Source: Muribaculaceae bacterium
GTDB taxonomy: Bacteria; Bacteroidota; Bacteroidia; Bacteroidales; Muribaculaceae
NCBI GenBank assembly: GCA_022509145.1
Contig: JAFLTX010000004.1
Coordinates: 1 to 56,270 of the forward strand
Direction: 5' to 3'
DNA: 56,270 nt
Shown here: piece after piece, positions 34,122 to 41,766 of the stretch
How the letters are laid out: the number at the start of each line of letters is the position of its first letter
How positions within the stretch are numbered: the stretch's first letter is position 1
Made by a program: the position numbers and the translations under genes
Notes under the pieces: generated by a model
The model's database searches: none
The model's input: the letters and a program-made list of their open reading frames with translations, nothing else
What the model was told of the DNA's origin: nothing

Positions 34122-34557
34122 TCGCGGGTTCCCCGTTCAAGGGAAGATAGATTGTTTCAATTCCTGCCTTGTTGAGCAGTTCGATACCTTCACAAATTCT
34201 GTAATATTCGGAGAAGACCACCCTCTTGATTCCCGCCTGGATGATGAGCTTGGAGCACTCCATGCAGGGGCTTGAGGTAACGTAAAGAGTGGAGCCTTCG
34301 CTCGAGTTGTTGCTGCGGGCCACTTTGGTGATGGCATTTGCCTCGGCATGGAGCACGTAAGGGAACGTGCGCCCCTCGGCATCCTCACAGCAGTTTTCAA
34401 ACCCCGACGGCGTTCCGTTGTAGCCGTCGGAGATTATCATATTGTCTTTCACGAGGATAGCGCCTACCTTACGGCGATTGCAGTAGGAGTTCTCACTCCA
34501 GATCTGCGCCATGCGGAGGTAGCGCTCGTCTACAAGTCTTTTCTTATCAGTTTCCAC
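34108..34557 (-). CDS. Deoxycytidylate (dCMP) deaminase
   Basis: A 149-aa zinc enzyme converting dCMP to dUMP, feeding dTTP synthesis. Zinc ligands are H70 and catalytic E72 in HAEANAI, plus C98 and C101 in SPCMEC. The insert between residues 50 and 68 with a Cys pair (CCEDAEG) matches the ComEB/dCMP deaminase branch rather than guanine deaminases. The start is a GTG at 34557, inside the end of trxB by 11 bases. The next ATG (residue 16) would cut a conserved helix, so GTG is preferred. Confidence 0.93.
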   Translation of the reverse strand: METDKKRLVDERYLRMAQIWSENSYCNRRKVGAILVKDNMIISDGYNGTPSGFENCCEDAEGRTFPYVLHAEANAITKVARSNNSSEGSTLYVTSSPCMECSKLIIQAGIKRVVFSEYYRICEGIELLNKAGIETIYLPLNGEPANEKQ

Positions 34558-35491
34558 TGTTTTCCATCAAGAATTTTTCAGCGTCCATTGCAGCGCGACA
34601 GCCGGTACCGGCGGCGCTCACTGCCTGGCGGTAGCGCGGATCGGCACAGTCGCCGGCTGCGAACACGCCCTCTACATTGGTATGGGTGGTGGCACCCTTC
34701 ACCTTAATATAACCCTCTGCGTCGAGGTCGATATAATCTTTAAAGATTTCCGTGTTGGGTCTATGGCCGATAGCCAGAAAGAAGCCGTCGATCGCTATAT
34801 CGAACACCTGTTCTCTGGGAGTGCCTTTATATTCTACTATCTTTGCGCCTTCCACGCCGTCTTCGCCGAAGAGGCCCACGGTGTTGCAGTTGTAAAGAAT
34901 CTGGATGTTTTCGCGTTCGTCAACACGCTTTTTCATCACCTTCGAAGCACGGAGGTAGTCTTTGCGAACGATCATATAGACCTTTTTGGCCAGTGTGGAG
35001 AGGTAAAGAGCCTCTTCGCAGGCAGTGTCGCCGCCGCCGACCACGGCCACGTCTTTCTTGCGGTAGAAGAAGCCGTCGCAAGTGGCGCAGGCGCTCACGC
35101 CGAGGCCGCGATATTTCTCTTCGTCGGGCAAGCCGAGATATTTGGCAGAGGCGCCGGTGCAGATAATCACACTTTCAGCCAGAATCTCCTCTCCCCTTTC
35201 GTCAACACACAAGAAGGGGCGCTTGCTGAAATCCACCTTAACTATGGTGCGGTTTTTGATTGTTGCACCGAAGCGGAGGCATTGCTCGCGGAACTCTTCC
35301 ATCATCTGCATTCCCTGCACACCCTGGGGATAACCGGGGAAGTTCTCGATTTCAGTGGTCTGCGTGAGCTGACCGCCGGGTTGCTCGCCTTCATAAATCA
35401 CCGGCGAGAGGTTGGCGCGTCCGGCATAGATGCCTGCGGTGTAGCCTGCGGGGCCTGAGCCTATGATCAATATCTTTGCTGTTTCTGCCAT
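34547..35491 (-). CDS. trxB: Thioredoxin-disulfide reductase
   Basis: A 314-aa flavoprotein that reduces thioredoxin with NADPH. FAD-binding GSGPAG is at residues 11-16, and the redox pair C135/C138 lies in ACATCDGFF. The NADPH-binding motif VVGGGDTACEE is at 150-160. The C-terminal FAD motif GVFAAGDCADPRYRQ is intact. Length and order match the low-molecular-weight TrxB. It overlaps the dCMP deaminase gene by 11 bases and follows lolA by 21. Confidence 0.97.
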   Translation of the reverse strand: MAETAKILIIGSGPAGYTAGIYAGRANLSPVIYEGEQPGGQLTQTTEIENFPGYPQGVQGMQMMEEFREQCLRFGATIKNRTIVKVDFSKRPFLCVDERGEEILAESVIICTGASAKYLGLPDEEKYRGLGVSACATCDGFFYRKKDVAVVGGGDTACEEALYLSTLAKKVYMIVRKDYLRASKVMKKRVDERENIQILYNCNTVGLFGEDGVEGAKIVEYKGTPREQVFDIAIDGFFLAIGHRPNTEIFKDYIDLDAEGYIKVKGATTHTNVEGVFAAGDCADPRYRQAVSAAGTGCRAAMDAEKFLMENSGN

Positions 35492-35512
35492 ATTCTATTG
35501 AGTTTTAAAAGG

Positions 35513-36145
35513 TTATCTGAGGTCAATTAATTTGCTGCCCGGGTATTTTGATTTAGGATAATCGAACGATGAATCAGCAACGCTTGAATTCAGTTTTATC
35601 GAACTGATTGTAAGCTGATAAGCGCTGCCGGAGGTCGGAGTTATCTTTATGCTTTTGGGCAGATGGGTCGACTTGTTGAGCTCTATGGTAACAGACTTGA
35701 TGCCCGAGCCGGACTTCTTCGGGATTAGCACCACAGTGTCTACACCGCTTTTGGATGCCTTGGTAGTGGTCACCTTATAGTCGTCGGCATTGTTGATATA
35801 GAGAAGAGGATTTGCCTCGGCGAGCTCCGAGGATGTGGGTTTCATCACCGTTGTCTCGTTGTTCTGGGCGTTGTAGGTATACAGGTCGGAGCCGTTGTAC
35901 CATGTGCCGTAAGACGAAGTGACGATGGAGAACTTCGATTTCTTGGCTTTGAGAGTGCCCGATACGGAGCCTCCGCCCATATTCAAGGAGAAGGACGCCG
36001 TGATGGAGCTTGCGGAGGAGATTTTGGATTTGGCCTGCTGAAGAGCCTTCTCCGCATCCGACTGCGCCGAAGCCATACCGAAGCACCCGAGGAGCATCAG
36101 TGCGGTCAGCATTCTCAAAGAGAAGAAACGTTTTATATGATTCAT
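35513..36145 (-). CDS. lolA: LolA-like periplasmic lipoprotein carrier
   Basis: A 210-aa exported protein with a signal peptide (residues 1-27, ending GMASAQ). The rest is the beta-rich LolA/LolB-like fold: the segment ALKAKKSKFSIVTSSYGTWY, then LYTYNAQNNETTV, and a C-terminal KSVTIELNKSTHLPKSIKI. LolA shuttles lipoproteins from LolCDE across the periplasm. It follows ftsK by 41 bases, and that linkage is also seen in other Bacteroidales as I recall. No paired LolB is visible; Bacteroidota usually lack it. Confidence 0.87.
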   Translation of the reverse strand: MNHIKRFFSLRMLTALMLLGCFGMASAQSDAEKALQQAKSKISSASSITASFSLNMGGGSVSGTLKAKKSKFSIVTSSYGTWYNGSDLYTYNAQNNETTVMKPTSSELAEANPLLYINNADDYKVTTTKASKSGVDTVVLIPKKSGSGIKSVTIELNKSTHLPKSIKITPTSGSAYQLTISSIKLNSSVADSSFDYPKSKYPGSKLIDLR

Positions 36146-36186
36146 TGATGTTTTTTATTAAATAACGTAACGAAGAATTTAATGTT

Positions 36187-38814
36187 TTAAGAGATCAGCA
36201 CTTCGCGGGCCTTCCCACCATGGCTCGGGCCCACCACACCGTCGGCTTCAAGTTGGTCCATAATTCTGCCTGCGCGGTTGTACCCGAGTTGGAATTTTCT
36301 CTGAAGATTGGATGTGGAAGCGATTCCGGAGCTGATCACGTAGGCTCTGATCTCGTCGTAGAGCGGATCTTTCTCCATAGACTGGTCGCCTGCGAAGCCA
36401 CCACCTTCCACCTCCTGCGTCGGAGGAGTCGGCAACAGATAGGGAGAGTCTTCCGGATACGGTTGCCTTGAAATATGATCGCAAATCTCCTTGACCTCGG
36501 GAGTGTCGACATACGCACACTGCACCCTCACGAGCTCTGAGTTGTTGAGAATCAGCATGTCGCCTTTGCCGATTAGACGCTGGGCGCCGGTGGTGTCGAG
36601 AATCACCTTGCTGTCGTTACCCTGCGACACCTTGAACGCGATGCGGCCGGGGAAGTTGGTCTTGATGTTGCCGGTGATGATGGTGGCGGTGGGTCGTTGG
36701 GTGGCGATTATCACGTGGATACCGACAGCGCGTGCCTTCTGGGCCAAACGAGCTATTGGCATCTCCACCTCACGGGCATTGTTCCCGGCCGTCATAATCA
36801 AATCGGCAAACTCGTCGACAACGACAACGATATACGGGAGGAATCTGTGTTCCGGACGGTCTTTGAACTTACCGGCCTTGATGAGGGCGTTGTATTCTTC
36901 AAGTTTCCTTACCTCGGCCTCTTTGAGCAGCTGATAACGGTTGTCCATCTCGATGCAAAGTGAATTGAGAGTCGGCACTACCTTCTTCATGTCGGTGATG
37001 ATGGCGTCCTCTTCGTCGGGGAGCTTTGCCAGGTATTGCTTCTCGATAGCGGCATAGAGATTGAATTCCACCATCTTGGGGTCGAACATGACGAATTTGA
37101 GTTCGTCGGGTCTCTTCTTATAGAGAAGCGACATGATGATGACATTGAGGCCCACTGATTTACCTTGGCCTGTAGCACCGGCCACGAGGAGGTGCGGGAT
37201 GGATGCCAGGTCGGCGATATAGACGTCGTTCTGGATTGTTGAGCCCAACGCTATCGGGAGTGCGGCCGAGCTCTCTTGATAAGTCTTGCTTTCGAGGATT
37301 GACCTCAGCGAAACCGTGCGCGGATTGAGGTTAGCCACCTCGATACCGATAGTGCCGCGGCCTGGAATCGGCGCGATGATTCGCACACCGATGGCTGAAA
37401 GACTCATGGCTATCTCATCGGTGAGTCCTTTGATTCGGGCAATCCTGTTACCTTTGTCCGGGCGAATTTCGTAGAGAGTGACCGTCGGCCCTACGTGTGC
37501 CTCGATAGAGAGGATGGGTACACCATATTCGAGCAGAGTCTGACGGATCAGCTCCTTGTTGGAGATCTGTTCCTCCTTATTCACGCTTATCTTCTCATTG
37601 CGTGCCTTGAGCAGATTGAGCGCCGGGAACTGGTACATGGAGCGCTTCTTCTTCCTGTTCTCCTCGAGGGAATCGGCTTTTTCAATCGAGCCGATGTTTA
37701 CGATCATCGTGTTGGTGGTGTTTCCACCGGCGTTTTCCTGCTGCGCCTGTTCTCCTTCAGGTGAAGCAGCGGCAACTTCTGCAGCCGCTTCCTGAGATTC
37801 CAATTCGACATCGGCAGCCGCCTGAGGAGTGTCGGTCACGGTCAAAGTCTGGGCCGCGTCTATCTCCTCTTCGGCTTCAGGATAAAGGTAAGGCTGAGGA
37901 GCGAAAACGAACCCTTCGGAGTCATCGCCTTCCTGCTCGCCTGTCTCGTCGGGAGAGACACCGGCTGCCAGGGCTTCGTCTTCACGTTTCATTCTTTCGA
38001 GCTCGCGTTCCTTTTCAAGCTCGCGCTCGAGTTCCTCACGGCGCTGGCGCCTGCGCTCGTCGAAGGCTCTCTTCTTGGAGAGGATCCAGATGATGACGTC
38101 GCGCATGCATATCACCACAAACAGCGAGGCCATGACAAGTGAAAGGATTACGGCACCCCACCAACCGAAGAACCCGATGATCCATTCGTTGACGTAACGT
38201 CCATGGTAGCCGCCCCAGTTTACGGCAGTGTTGGAGCCTATGGTGATCAGCCCTATGATGAGGCTGAGGGCGATGAAACCTATGAGGCACTTTAAAGTGA
38301 AGTCGAGAATACGGATTTTGGGGCTTCCCGTAAGCAGCTTGAGAGCCACGCAGGTGAGCCAAATCACCAAGACAAATGCGCTCAGGCCGAACCCTGCGTT
38401 GATAAAGAACTCCGAGAGACGGGCGCCGCCTTCGCCGCCGGCGTTTGCCACCGGGGGCACGGAGCCGACCGGGCTGTTGTAGATGACGCTTTGGTCGGAG
38501 ACACAGCTGCCCAGGTAGCTGATGAAAGAAATCAGGAAATAAGCGGCAAAACCGGCAAGGATGATGCCGGTAACAAGCACGGTGGTGCGGGATGTGAAGA
38601 AGCTTCTGATGTTTGAAGCGGATTCCTTAAGAGAGGAACCCTTGGCAGCCTCTTCCTTCTTTACGGGCTTTTTGCTTCTGGACGCAGAAGCCGAGCCGCT
38701 TTTCCGCGAGCGGGTGTTATTTTTTATCTTAACCTCCTCCGCACCGGCTTTTACGGAAGAGTCTTCCTCGTCGGTGTAGAAGATTTTGGGTGTATAATCG
38801 TCAAATCTATCCAT
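36187..38814 (-). CDS. ftsK: DNA translocase FtsK
   Basis: An 875-aa septal DNA pump that clears the chromosome during division and activates dif recombination. Four N-terminal transmembrane helices (about residues 70-245) are followed by a Glu/Ala-rich linker of moderate length. The alpha/beta motor has Walker A GATGQGKS at residues 546-553 and Walker B IVVVVDEFADLIM. The C-terminal gamma winged helix, TSNLQRKFQLGYNRAGRIM, binds KOPS-like guide sequences. The whole domain set is present. It lies upstream of lolA on the minus strand. Confidence 0.97.
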   Translation of the reverse strand: MDRFDDYTPKIFYTDEEDSSVKAGAEEVKIKNNTRSRKSGSASASRSKKPVKKEEAAKGSSLKESASNIRSFFTSRTTVLVTGIILAGFAAYFLISFISYLGSCVSDQSVIYNSPVGSVPPVANAGGEGGARLSEFFINAGFGLSAFVLVIWLTCVALKLLTGSPKIRILDFTLKCLIGFIALSLIIGLITIGSNTAVNWGGYHGRYVNEWIIGFFGWWGAVILSLVMASLFVVICMRDVIIWILSKKRAFDERRRQRREELERELEKERELERMKREDEALAAGVSPDETGEQEGDDSEGFVFAPQPYLYPEAEEEIDAAQTLTVTDTPQAAADVELESQEAAAEVAAASPEGEQAQQENAGGNTTNTMIVNIGSIEKADSLEENRKKKRSMYQFPALNLLKARNEKISVNKEEQISNKELIRQTLLEYGVPILSIEAHVGPTVTLYEIRPDKGNRIARIKGLTDEIAMSLSAIGVRIIAPIPGRGTIGIEVANLNPRTVSLRSILESKTYQESSAALPIALGSTIQNDVYIADLASIPHLLVAGATGQGKSVGLNVIIMSLLYKKRPDELKFVMFDPKMVEFNLYAAIEKQYLAKLPDEEDAIITDMKKVVPTLNSLCIEMDNRYQLLKEAEVRKLEEYNALIKAGKFKDRPEHRFLPYIVVVVDEFADLIMTAGNNAREVEMPIARLAQKARAVGIHVIIATQRPTATIITGNIKTNFPGRIAFKVSQGNDSKVILDTTGAQRLIGKGDMLILNNSELVRVQCAYVDTPEVKEICDHISRQPYPEDSPYLLPTPPTQEVEGGGFAGDQSMEKDPLYDEIRAYVISSGIASTSNLQRKFQLGYNRAGRIMDQLEADGVVGPSHGGKAREVLIS

Positions 38815-38936
38815 GTGGATTTGATGGTCTTCTCTTTCTGAATCTCTTTTTAATCGTTTAACAACAAGTTTTATTTCCAGCCCGCATCTCCTCTTTCTTT
38901 CGAGAGAAACTTGGGCTTTTTAGGCTGAACCGAGAA

Positions 38937-39962
38937 TCAATCGTTCTCAGCTGCCGGGGCCGGGGTTGGAGCCGGTTCGGGAGCCGGGGCCGGTGCGCTG
39001 CTTTCAGCGGGCTGAGCCGGCTGGGCTGACTGTGCGCCCTCGTTGACCTCAATTATCGTTTCTGCTCCGGCTTCGGGCAGTTCTTCAGCACCCTCTTCGG
39101 TTGCCACAGGCGCTCTGCCACCGCCTGACGGATACGGATTGGCCTGATAAGTACCCGGTTCAAACTTAGGCACGCCGACCTCTGTAGCTACTGAGAGCTT
39201 GACGTTGTTCTCCTTCAGGTTTACGGCCATATCGCGCGGTCCCGGAGAGATGATGACCGGCATTCCGACTTCTACGTATTTCACCAGCTCGAGGATATTG
39301 GAGTTGGTAAGGCGGATGCAACCATGGCTCACGCGGCGCCCTATGCTGGAAGCGCTGCCGGTGCCGTGGATGCCGATGGCCGGAGTGTTGAGACGGATGA
39401 AACGGGGACCGTAAGCTCCGGGGTTACCTGTATTACCCCACTGGTCGGTGAACCTCCATTTGGATGATTCGAAGACACCGTCAACTTTGAAGCACCCTTC
39501 AGTGGTGCGCGAGTCCCAGGCCTGACGCCTCGAGCCATAATTTTTGGCGCAGGCTATATCGTAAGACTTCTCGATGTTGCCGTATCTGTCATACAGGAAC
39601 AGTTTCATTTTCCCCTTGTCTACGATGATGAAACGTGAATCGCCGGCTTGCAGCACTTTCTCGCAATACTCGGGAGCGTCGACAGCCATTTGTGGAAGGA
39701 TACCCTGGTCGTATTTTTCCCAAGCACCGGATTTCTTCATATACTCAAGTTGCTTTTCGGTGGTGGGATAACGTGTAATGTTTTCGGTTTCAGCCGGTTG
39801 CTCCGTATTGAGAGTGTCGGCAGCATTTGTAAGAGTATCGGCGACAACTTCCTGAGGTGCATTCGCATCAGCGGGAGCGGTATCTTTCTTACACGAAAAC
39901 AGGGCCAGAGAAGAGATAACAAGCGCTACGTAAAGCTCTCTCCTTAAATGGTTTCTACGCAT
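38937..39962 (-). CDS. Lipoprotein L,D-transpeptidase (YkuD)
   Basis: A 341-aa cell-wall enzyme that forms 3-3 crosslinks or attaches proteins to peptidoglycan. The signal ends in LFSC with a lipid-anchor cysteine at residue 24. A Thr/Asn/Glu-rich linker leads to the YkuD domain (about residues 108-235), with H199 in GIHGTG and catalytic Cys215 in RRVSHGCIRLTN. A roughly 75-residue tail is very rich in Pro, Ala and Glu (PAPAPEPAPTPAPAAEND). The tail probably spans or rests on the wall. A promoter lies at 40023-40054. The ftsK gene follows after about 120 bases that hold only a weak inverted AGCCC/GGGCT pair. Confidence 0.93.
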   Translation of the reverse strand: MRRNHLRRELYVALVISSLALFSCKKDTAPADANAPQEVVADTLTNAADTLNTEQPAETENITRYPTTEKQLEYMKKSGAWEKYDQGILPQMAVDAPEYCEKVLQAGDSRFIIVDKGKMKLFLYDRYGNIEKSYDIACAKNYGSRRQAWDSRTTEGCFKVDGVFESSKWRFTDQWGNTGNPGAYGPRFIRLNTPAIGIHGTGSASSIGRRVSHGCIRLTNSNILELVKYVEVGMPVIISPGPRDMAVNLKENNVKLSVATEVGVPKFEPGTYQANPYPSGGGRAPVATEEGAEELPEAGAETIIEVNEGAQSAQPAQPAESSAPAPAPEPAPTPAPAAEND

Positions 39963-40022
39963 AATGAATCTCGTTCAGTCAGGGTAAAATTTCTTTAGAT
40001 TTTATGAATGTGTCTATCTCTG

Positions 40023-40054
40023 CAAAATTACACAAAATTTAGCTTATGTGCAAG
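40023..40054 (-). promoter_or_regulatory. Probable promoter of the L,D-transpeptidase gene
   Basis: On the minus strand, CTTG (one mismatch to TTTG) at 40054-40051, a 20-nt spacer and TAATTTTG at 40030-40023. The leader is about 55-60 nt. Confidence 0.68.
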
Positions 40055-40107
40055 TAAAAAAGTTGTCAGTTTTTAGTTTTCAGTTTTCAGAGCTCGCAGG
40101 GAGGGGG

Positions 40108-40170
40108 AATGGGGCTAATGGGGCGGATGGGGCGGATGGGACTAATGGGGAGAATGGGACCAATGGGACA
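40108..40170. repeat. 9-bp tandem array (AATGGGGCT-type, 7 copies)
   Basis: Seven units of the type (A/G)ATGGG(G/A)NN, spaced exactly nine bases, lie in the 400-bp spacer between the divergent L,D-transpeptidase and S1/P1 nuclease genes. Just before it (about 40061-40090) sits a short run of the heptamer TTTTCAG. The frame GGG-AAT-GGG reads as Gly-X-Y triplets. Confidence 0.92.
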
Positions 40171-40190
40171 CCCGGAGACAAACCTTTAAT

Positions 40191-40293
40191 TGATTTTTCT
40201 ACTCCCGGCTTGATTTTTCCGGCTGCAGGCTTGATTTTTCCGGCTGCAGGCTTGAATTTTTCGGCAGGCTGCTTGATTTTTCGCAGCGGGCTC
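40191..40293. repeat. ~21-bp tandem array (TGATTTTTCCGGCTGCAGGC type, 5 copies)
   Basis: Units begin TGATTTTT or TGAATTTT at 40191, 40211, 40232, 40253 and 40274. Units two and three are identical over 21 bases and the outer ones have diverged. The array ends 8 bases before the TTTG element of the S1/P1 nuclease promoter. Confidence 0.92.
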
Positions 40294-40301
40294 TGGGAGA
40301 A

Positions 40302-40333
40302 TTTGCCATATCGGTGAAAAATTTGTAATTTTG
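40302..40333 (+). promoter_or_regulatory. Bacteroidota-type promoter of the S1/P1 nuclease gene
   Basis: TTTG at 40302-40305, a 20-nt spacer and TAATTTTG at 40326-40333 match the consensus exactly. The leader to the ATG at 40363 is about 25 nt and A-rich. Confidence 0.85.
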
Positions 40334-40362
40334 AAAAAAAATATGCACAAATATATTTCAGT

Positions 40363-41178
40363 ATGCGAAAAACGATCTTGACACTTGGTATTTTCAGTTT
40401 TATCACCCTCAACGCTTTCGGATGGGGCCAGAAAGGCCATGATACGGTGGCTTTTATCGCCGAGAACCATCTCACTCCCACCACGCAGGCAGCTATCGAC
40501 TCCCTTCTTGACGGGTATTCGCTGGTGTACTGGGCTAATTGGCTCGACAACGCCTCACACACAGCGGATTATGCCTACACCAAAACATGGCACTACAAGA
40601 ACATAGACGCCAACAAAACCTTTGAGAACGCACCGAAAATCAAAGAAGGGAACATCGTAGATGCCATTACGGAACAGGTGGCTGTGCTTCAAGACGAAAA
40701 CTCCACCAAAGACGAGAAGGCTCTGGCACTCAAGATGGTGGTGCACTTCCTTGGAGACATCCACCAGCCGATGCATATGGGTCGCGCCTCTGACCGCGGC
40801 GGCAACTACCACAAAGTGAAGTTTTTCAAGAGAGACACCAATCTGCACAGCGTGTGGGACAGCAACGTGCTTGAAACGGCCCACAAATGGTCGCACACGG
40901 AATGGCAGCGCGAGATCGACCGCCTCAGCGCGGAGCAGCAGGCCGAGCTCGTAAAAGGCGGCACTCCTGCCACCTGGGGTAAAGAGACCTACCTTATCTG
41001 CACCGAGATCTACGAGAACACTCCGGAATCAACCAACATCGAATATGACTACGTGGCCAAATGGACACCGACAGTAGAGCTTCAGTTGGAGAAAGGGGGC
41101 CTCAGGCTCGCCGACGTGCTCAACTCAGTGTTCGACCCCGAGTATGAAGCGTTAAATTCCTTTACATCAACTAAATGA
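40363..41178 (+). CDS. S1/P1-type nuclease
   Basis: A 271-aa exported phospholipase-C/P1-nuclease-fold enzyme that degrades single-stranded nucleic acids with three zinc ions. A signal peptide (residues 1-20) is cleaved to expose W21 (GWGQKGHD), whose main-chain amine binds zinc in this family; H26 follows. Further ligands are visible in NWLDNAS, TWHYKNID, VVHFLGDIHQPMHMG and LHSVWDSNVLE. Length is typical. It probably acts in the periplasm to salvage nucleotides. The gene is coupled by a 4-base overlap to the HsdR-N domain gene. Confidence 0.94.
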   Translation: MRKTILTLGIFSFITLNAFGWGQKGHDTVAFIAENHLTPTTQAAIDSLLDGYSLVYWANWLDNASHTADYAYTKTWHYKNIDANKTFENAPKIKEGNIVDAITEQVAVLQDENSTKDEKALALKMVVHFLGDIHQPMHMGRASDRGGNYHKVKFFKRDTNLHSVWDSNVLETAHKWSHTEWQREIDRLSAEQQAELVKGGTPATWGKETYLICTEIYENTPESTNIEYDYVAKWTPTVELQLEKGGLRLADVLNSVFDPEYEALNSFTSTK

Positions 41179-41678
41179 AAGAAGAGGCACTGCGCAAACT
41201 TCCACCCCTCTGTTTCCCATACGGAGATCTCAAGATAGTAAAAGACGAATCGGAGAATCTGAAGGTATTCGATTCGTTGCGCGATAAATTCGTATTTCTG
41301 ACGCCCGAGGAGTTCGTGCGTCAGAACTTCATCGAATGGCTCGTCACCCACAAAGGCTACCCGCGGTCGCTGATGGCCAACGAAGTTTCAATCAATCTTA
41401 ACAACACCTCAAAACGGTGTGACACAGTGGCCTACGACCGGTACGGGCAGCCGATAATGATTGTGGAGTATAAAGCGCCGGATGTAGAGATAACACAGGA
41501 TACATTCGACCAGATTGTGAGATACAACATGGAGCTGAAGGCGAAATATCTCACAGTAACTAACGGGAGGGGAAATTACTGTTGCAGAATAGATTATGAG
41601 CGCAACACCTATCATTTCATAAAAGAGATTCCCAACTTTGAGAACGCTTCCACACTCGAGGGGATGATGCCGAATTGA
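41175..41678 (+). CDS. Stand-alone HsdR N-terminal-domain (PD-(D/E)xK) protein
   Basis: A 167-aa protein matching the N-terminal nuclease domain of type I restriction R subunits (HSDR_N type), without the helicase domains. The nuclease-like core is CDTVAYDRYGQPIMIVEYKAP, with D83, E98 and K100 as the expected PD-ExK residues (quoted: MIVEYKAP). The later segment FDQIVRYNMELKAKYLTVTNG is typical. No hsdM or hsdS gene lies nearby, so this is not a restriction system in itself; stand-alone copies are widespread in Bacteroidota. It lies between an exported nuclease and a UvrD helicase. The target is unknown. Confidence 0.88.
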   Translation: MKEEALRKLPPLCFPYGDLKIVKDESENLKVFDSLRDKFVFLTPEEFVRQNFIEWLVTHKGYPRSLMANEVSINLNNTSKRCDTVAYDRYGQPIMIVEYKAPDVEITQDTFDQIVRYNMELKAKYLTVTNGRGNYCCRIDYERNTYHFIKEIPNFENASTLEGMMPN

Positions 41679-41712
41679 AAGAGACTTATGAGGATGATGC
41701 CGAATTGAAAGA
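41662..41712 (+). repeat. 30-bp-period duplication spanning a stop codon
   Basis: The 21 bases ending in GCCGAATTGAAAGA occur perfectly at 41662-41682 and again at 41692-41712, with a degraded third copy near 41722. Each copy contains the in-frame ...MMPN-stop end of the HsdR-N gene, so the last codons and stop are duplicated in tandem. The spacer up to 41766 is purine-rich. Confidence 0.85.
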
Positions 41713-41766
41713 AACCCGAGAGGTTAGTCCCCACTGAAAGAAGAAGGAGAAAGAGAAGAAGAACCG

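Noticed and set aside
38879-38916. Terminator between the L,D-transpeptidase gene and ftsK
   Set aside because: Only a 5-bp AGCCC/GGGCT pair with a long loop; the T run follows on the plus strand, not on the strand of the genes.
41175-41678. Type I restriction-modification system
   Set aside because: Only the HsdR N-terminal domain is present; no hsdM, hsdS or HsdR helicase. Stand-alone copies are common.
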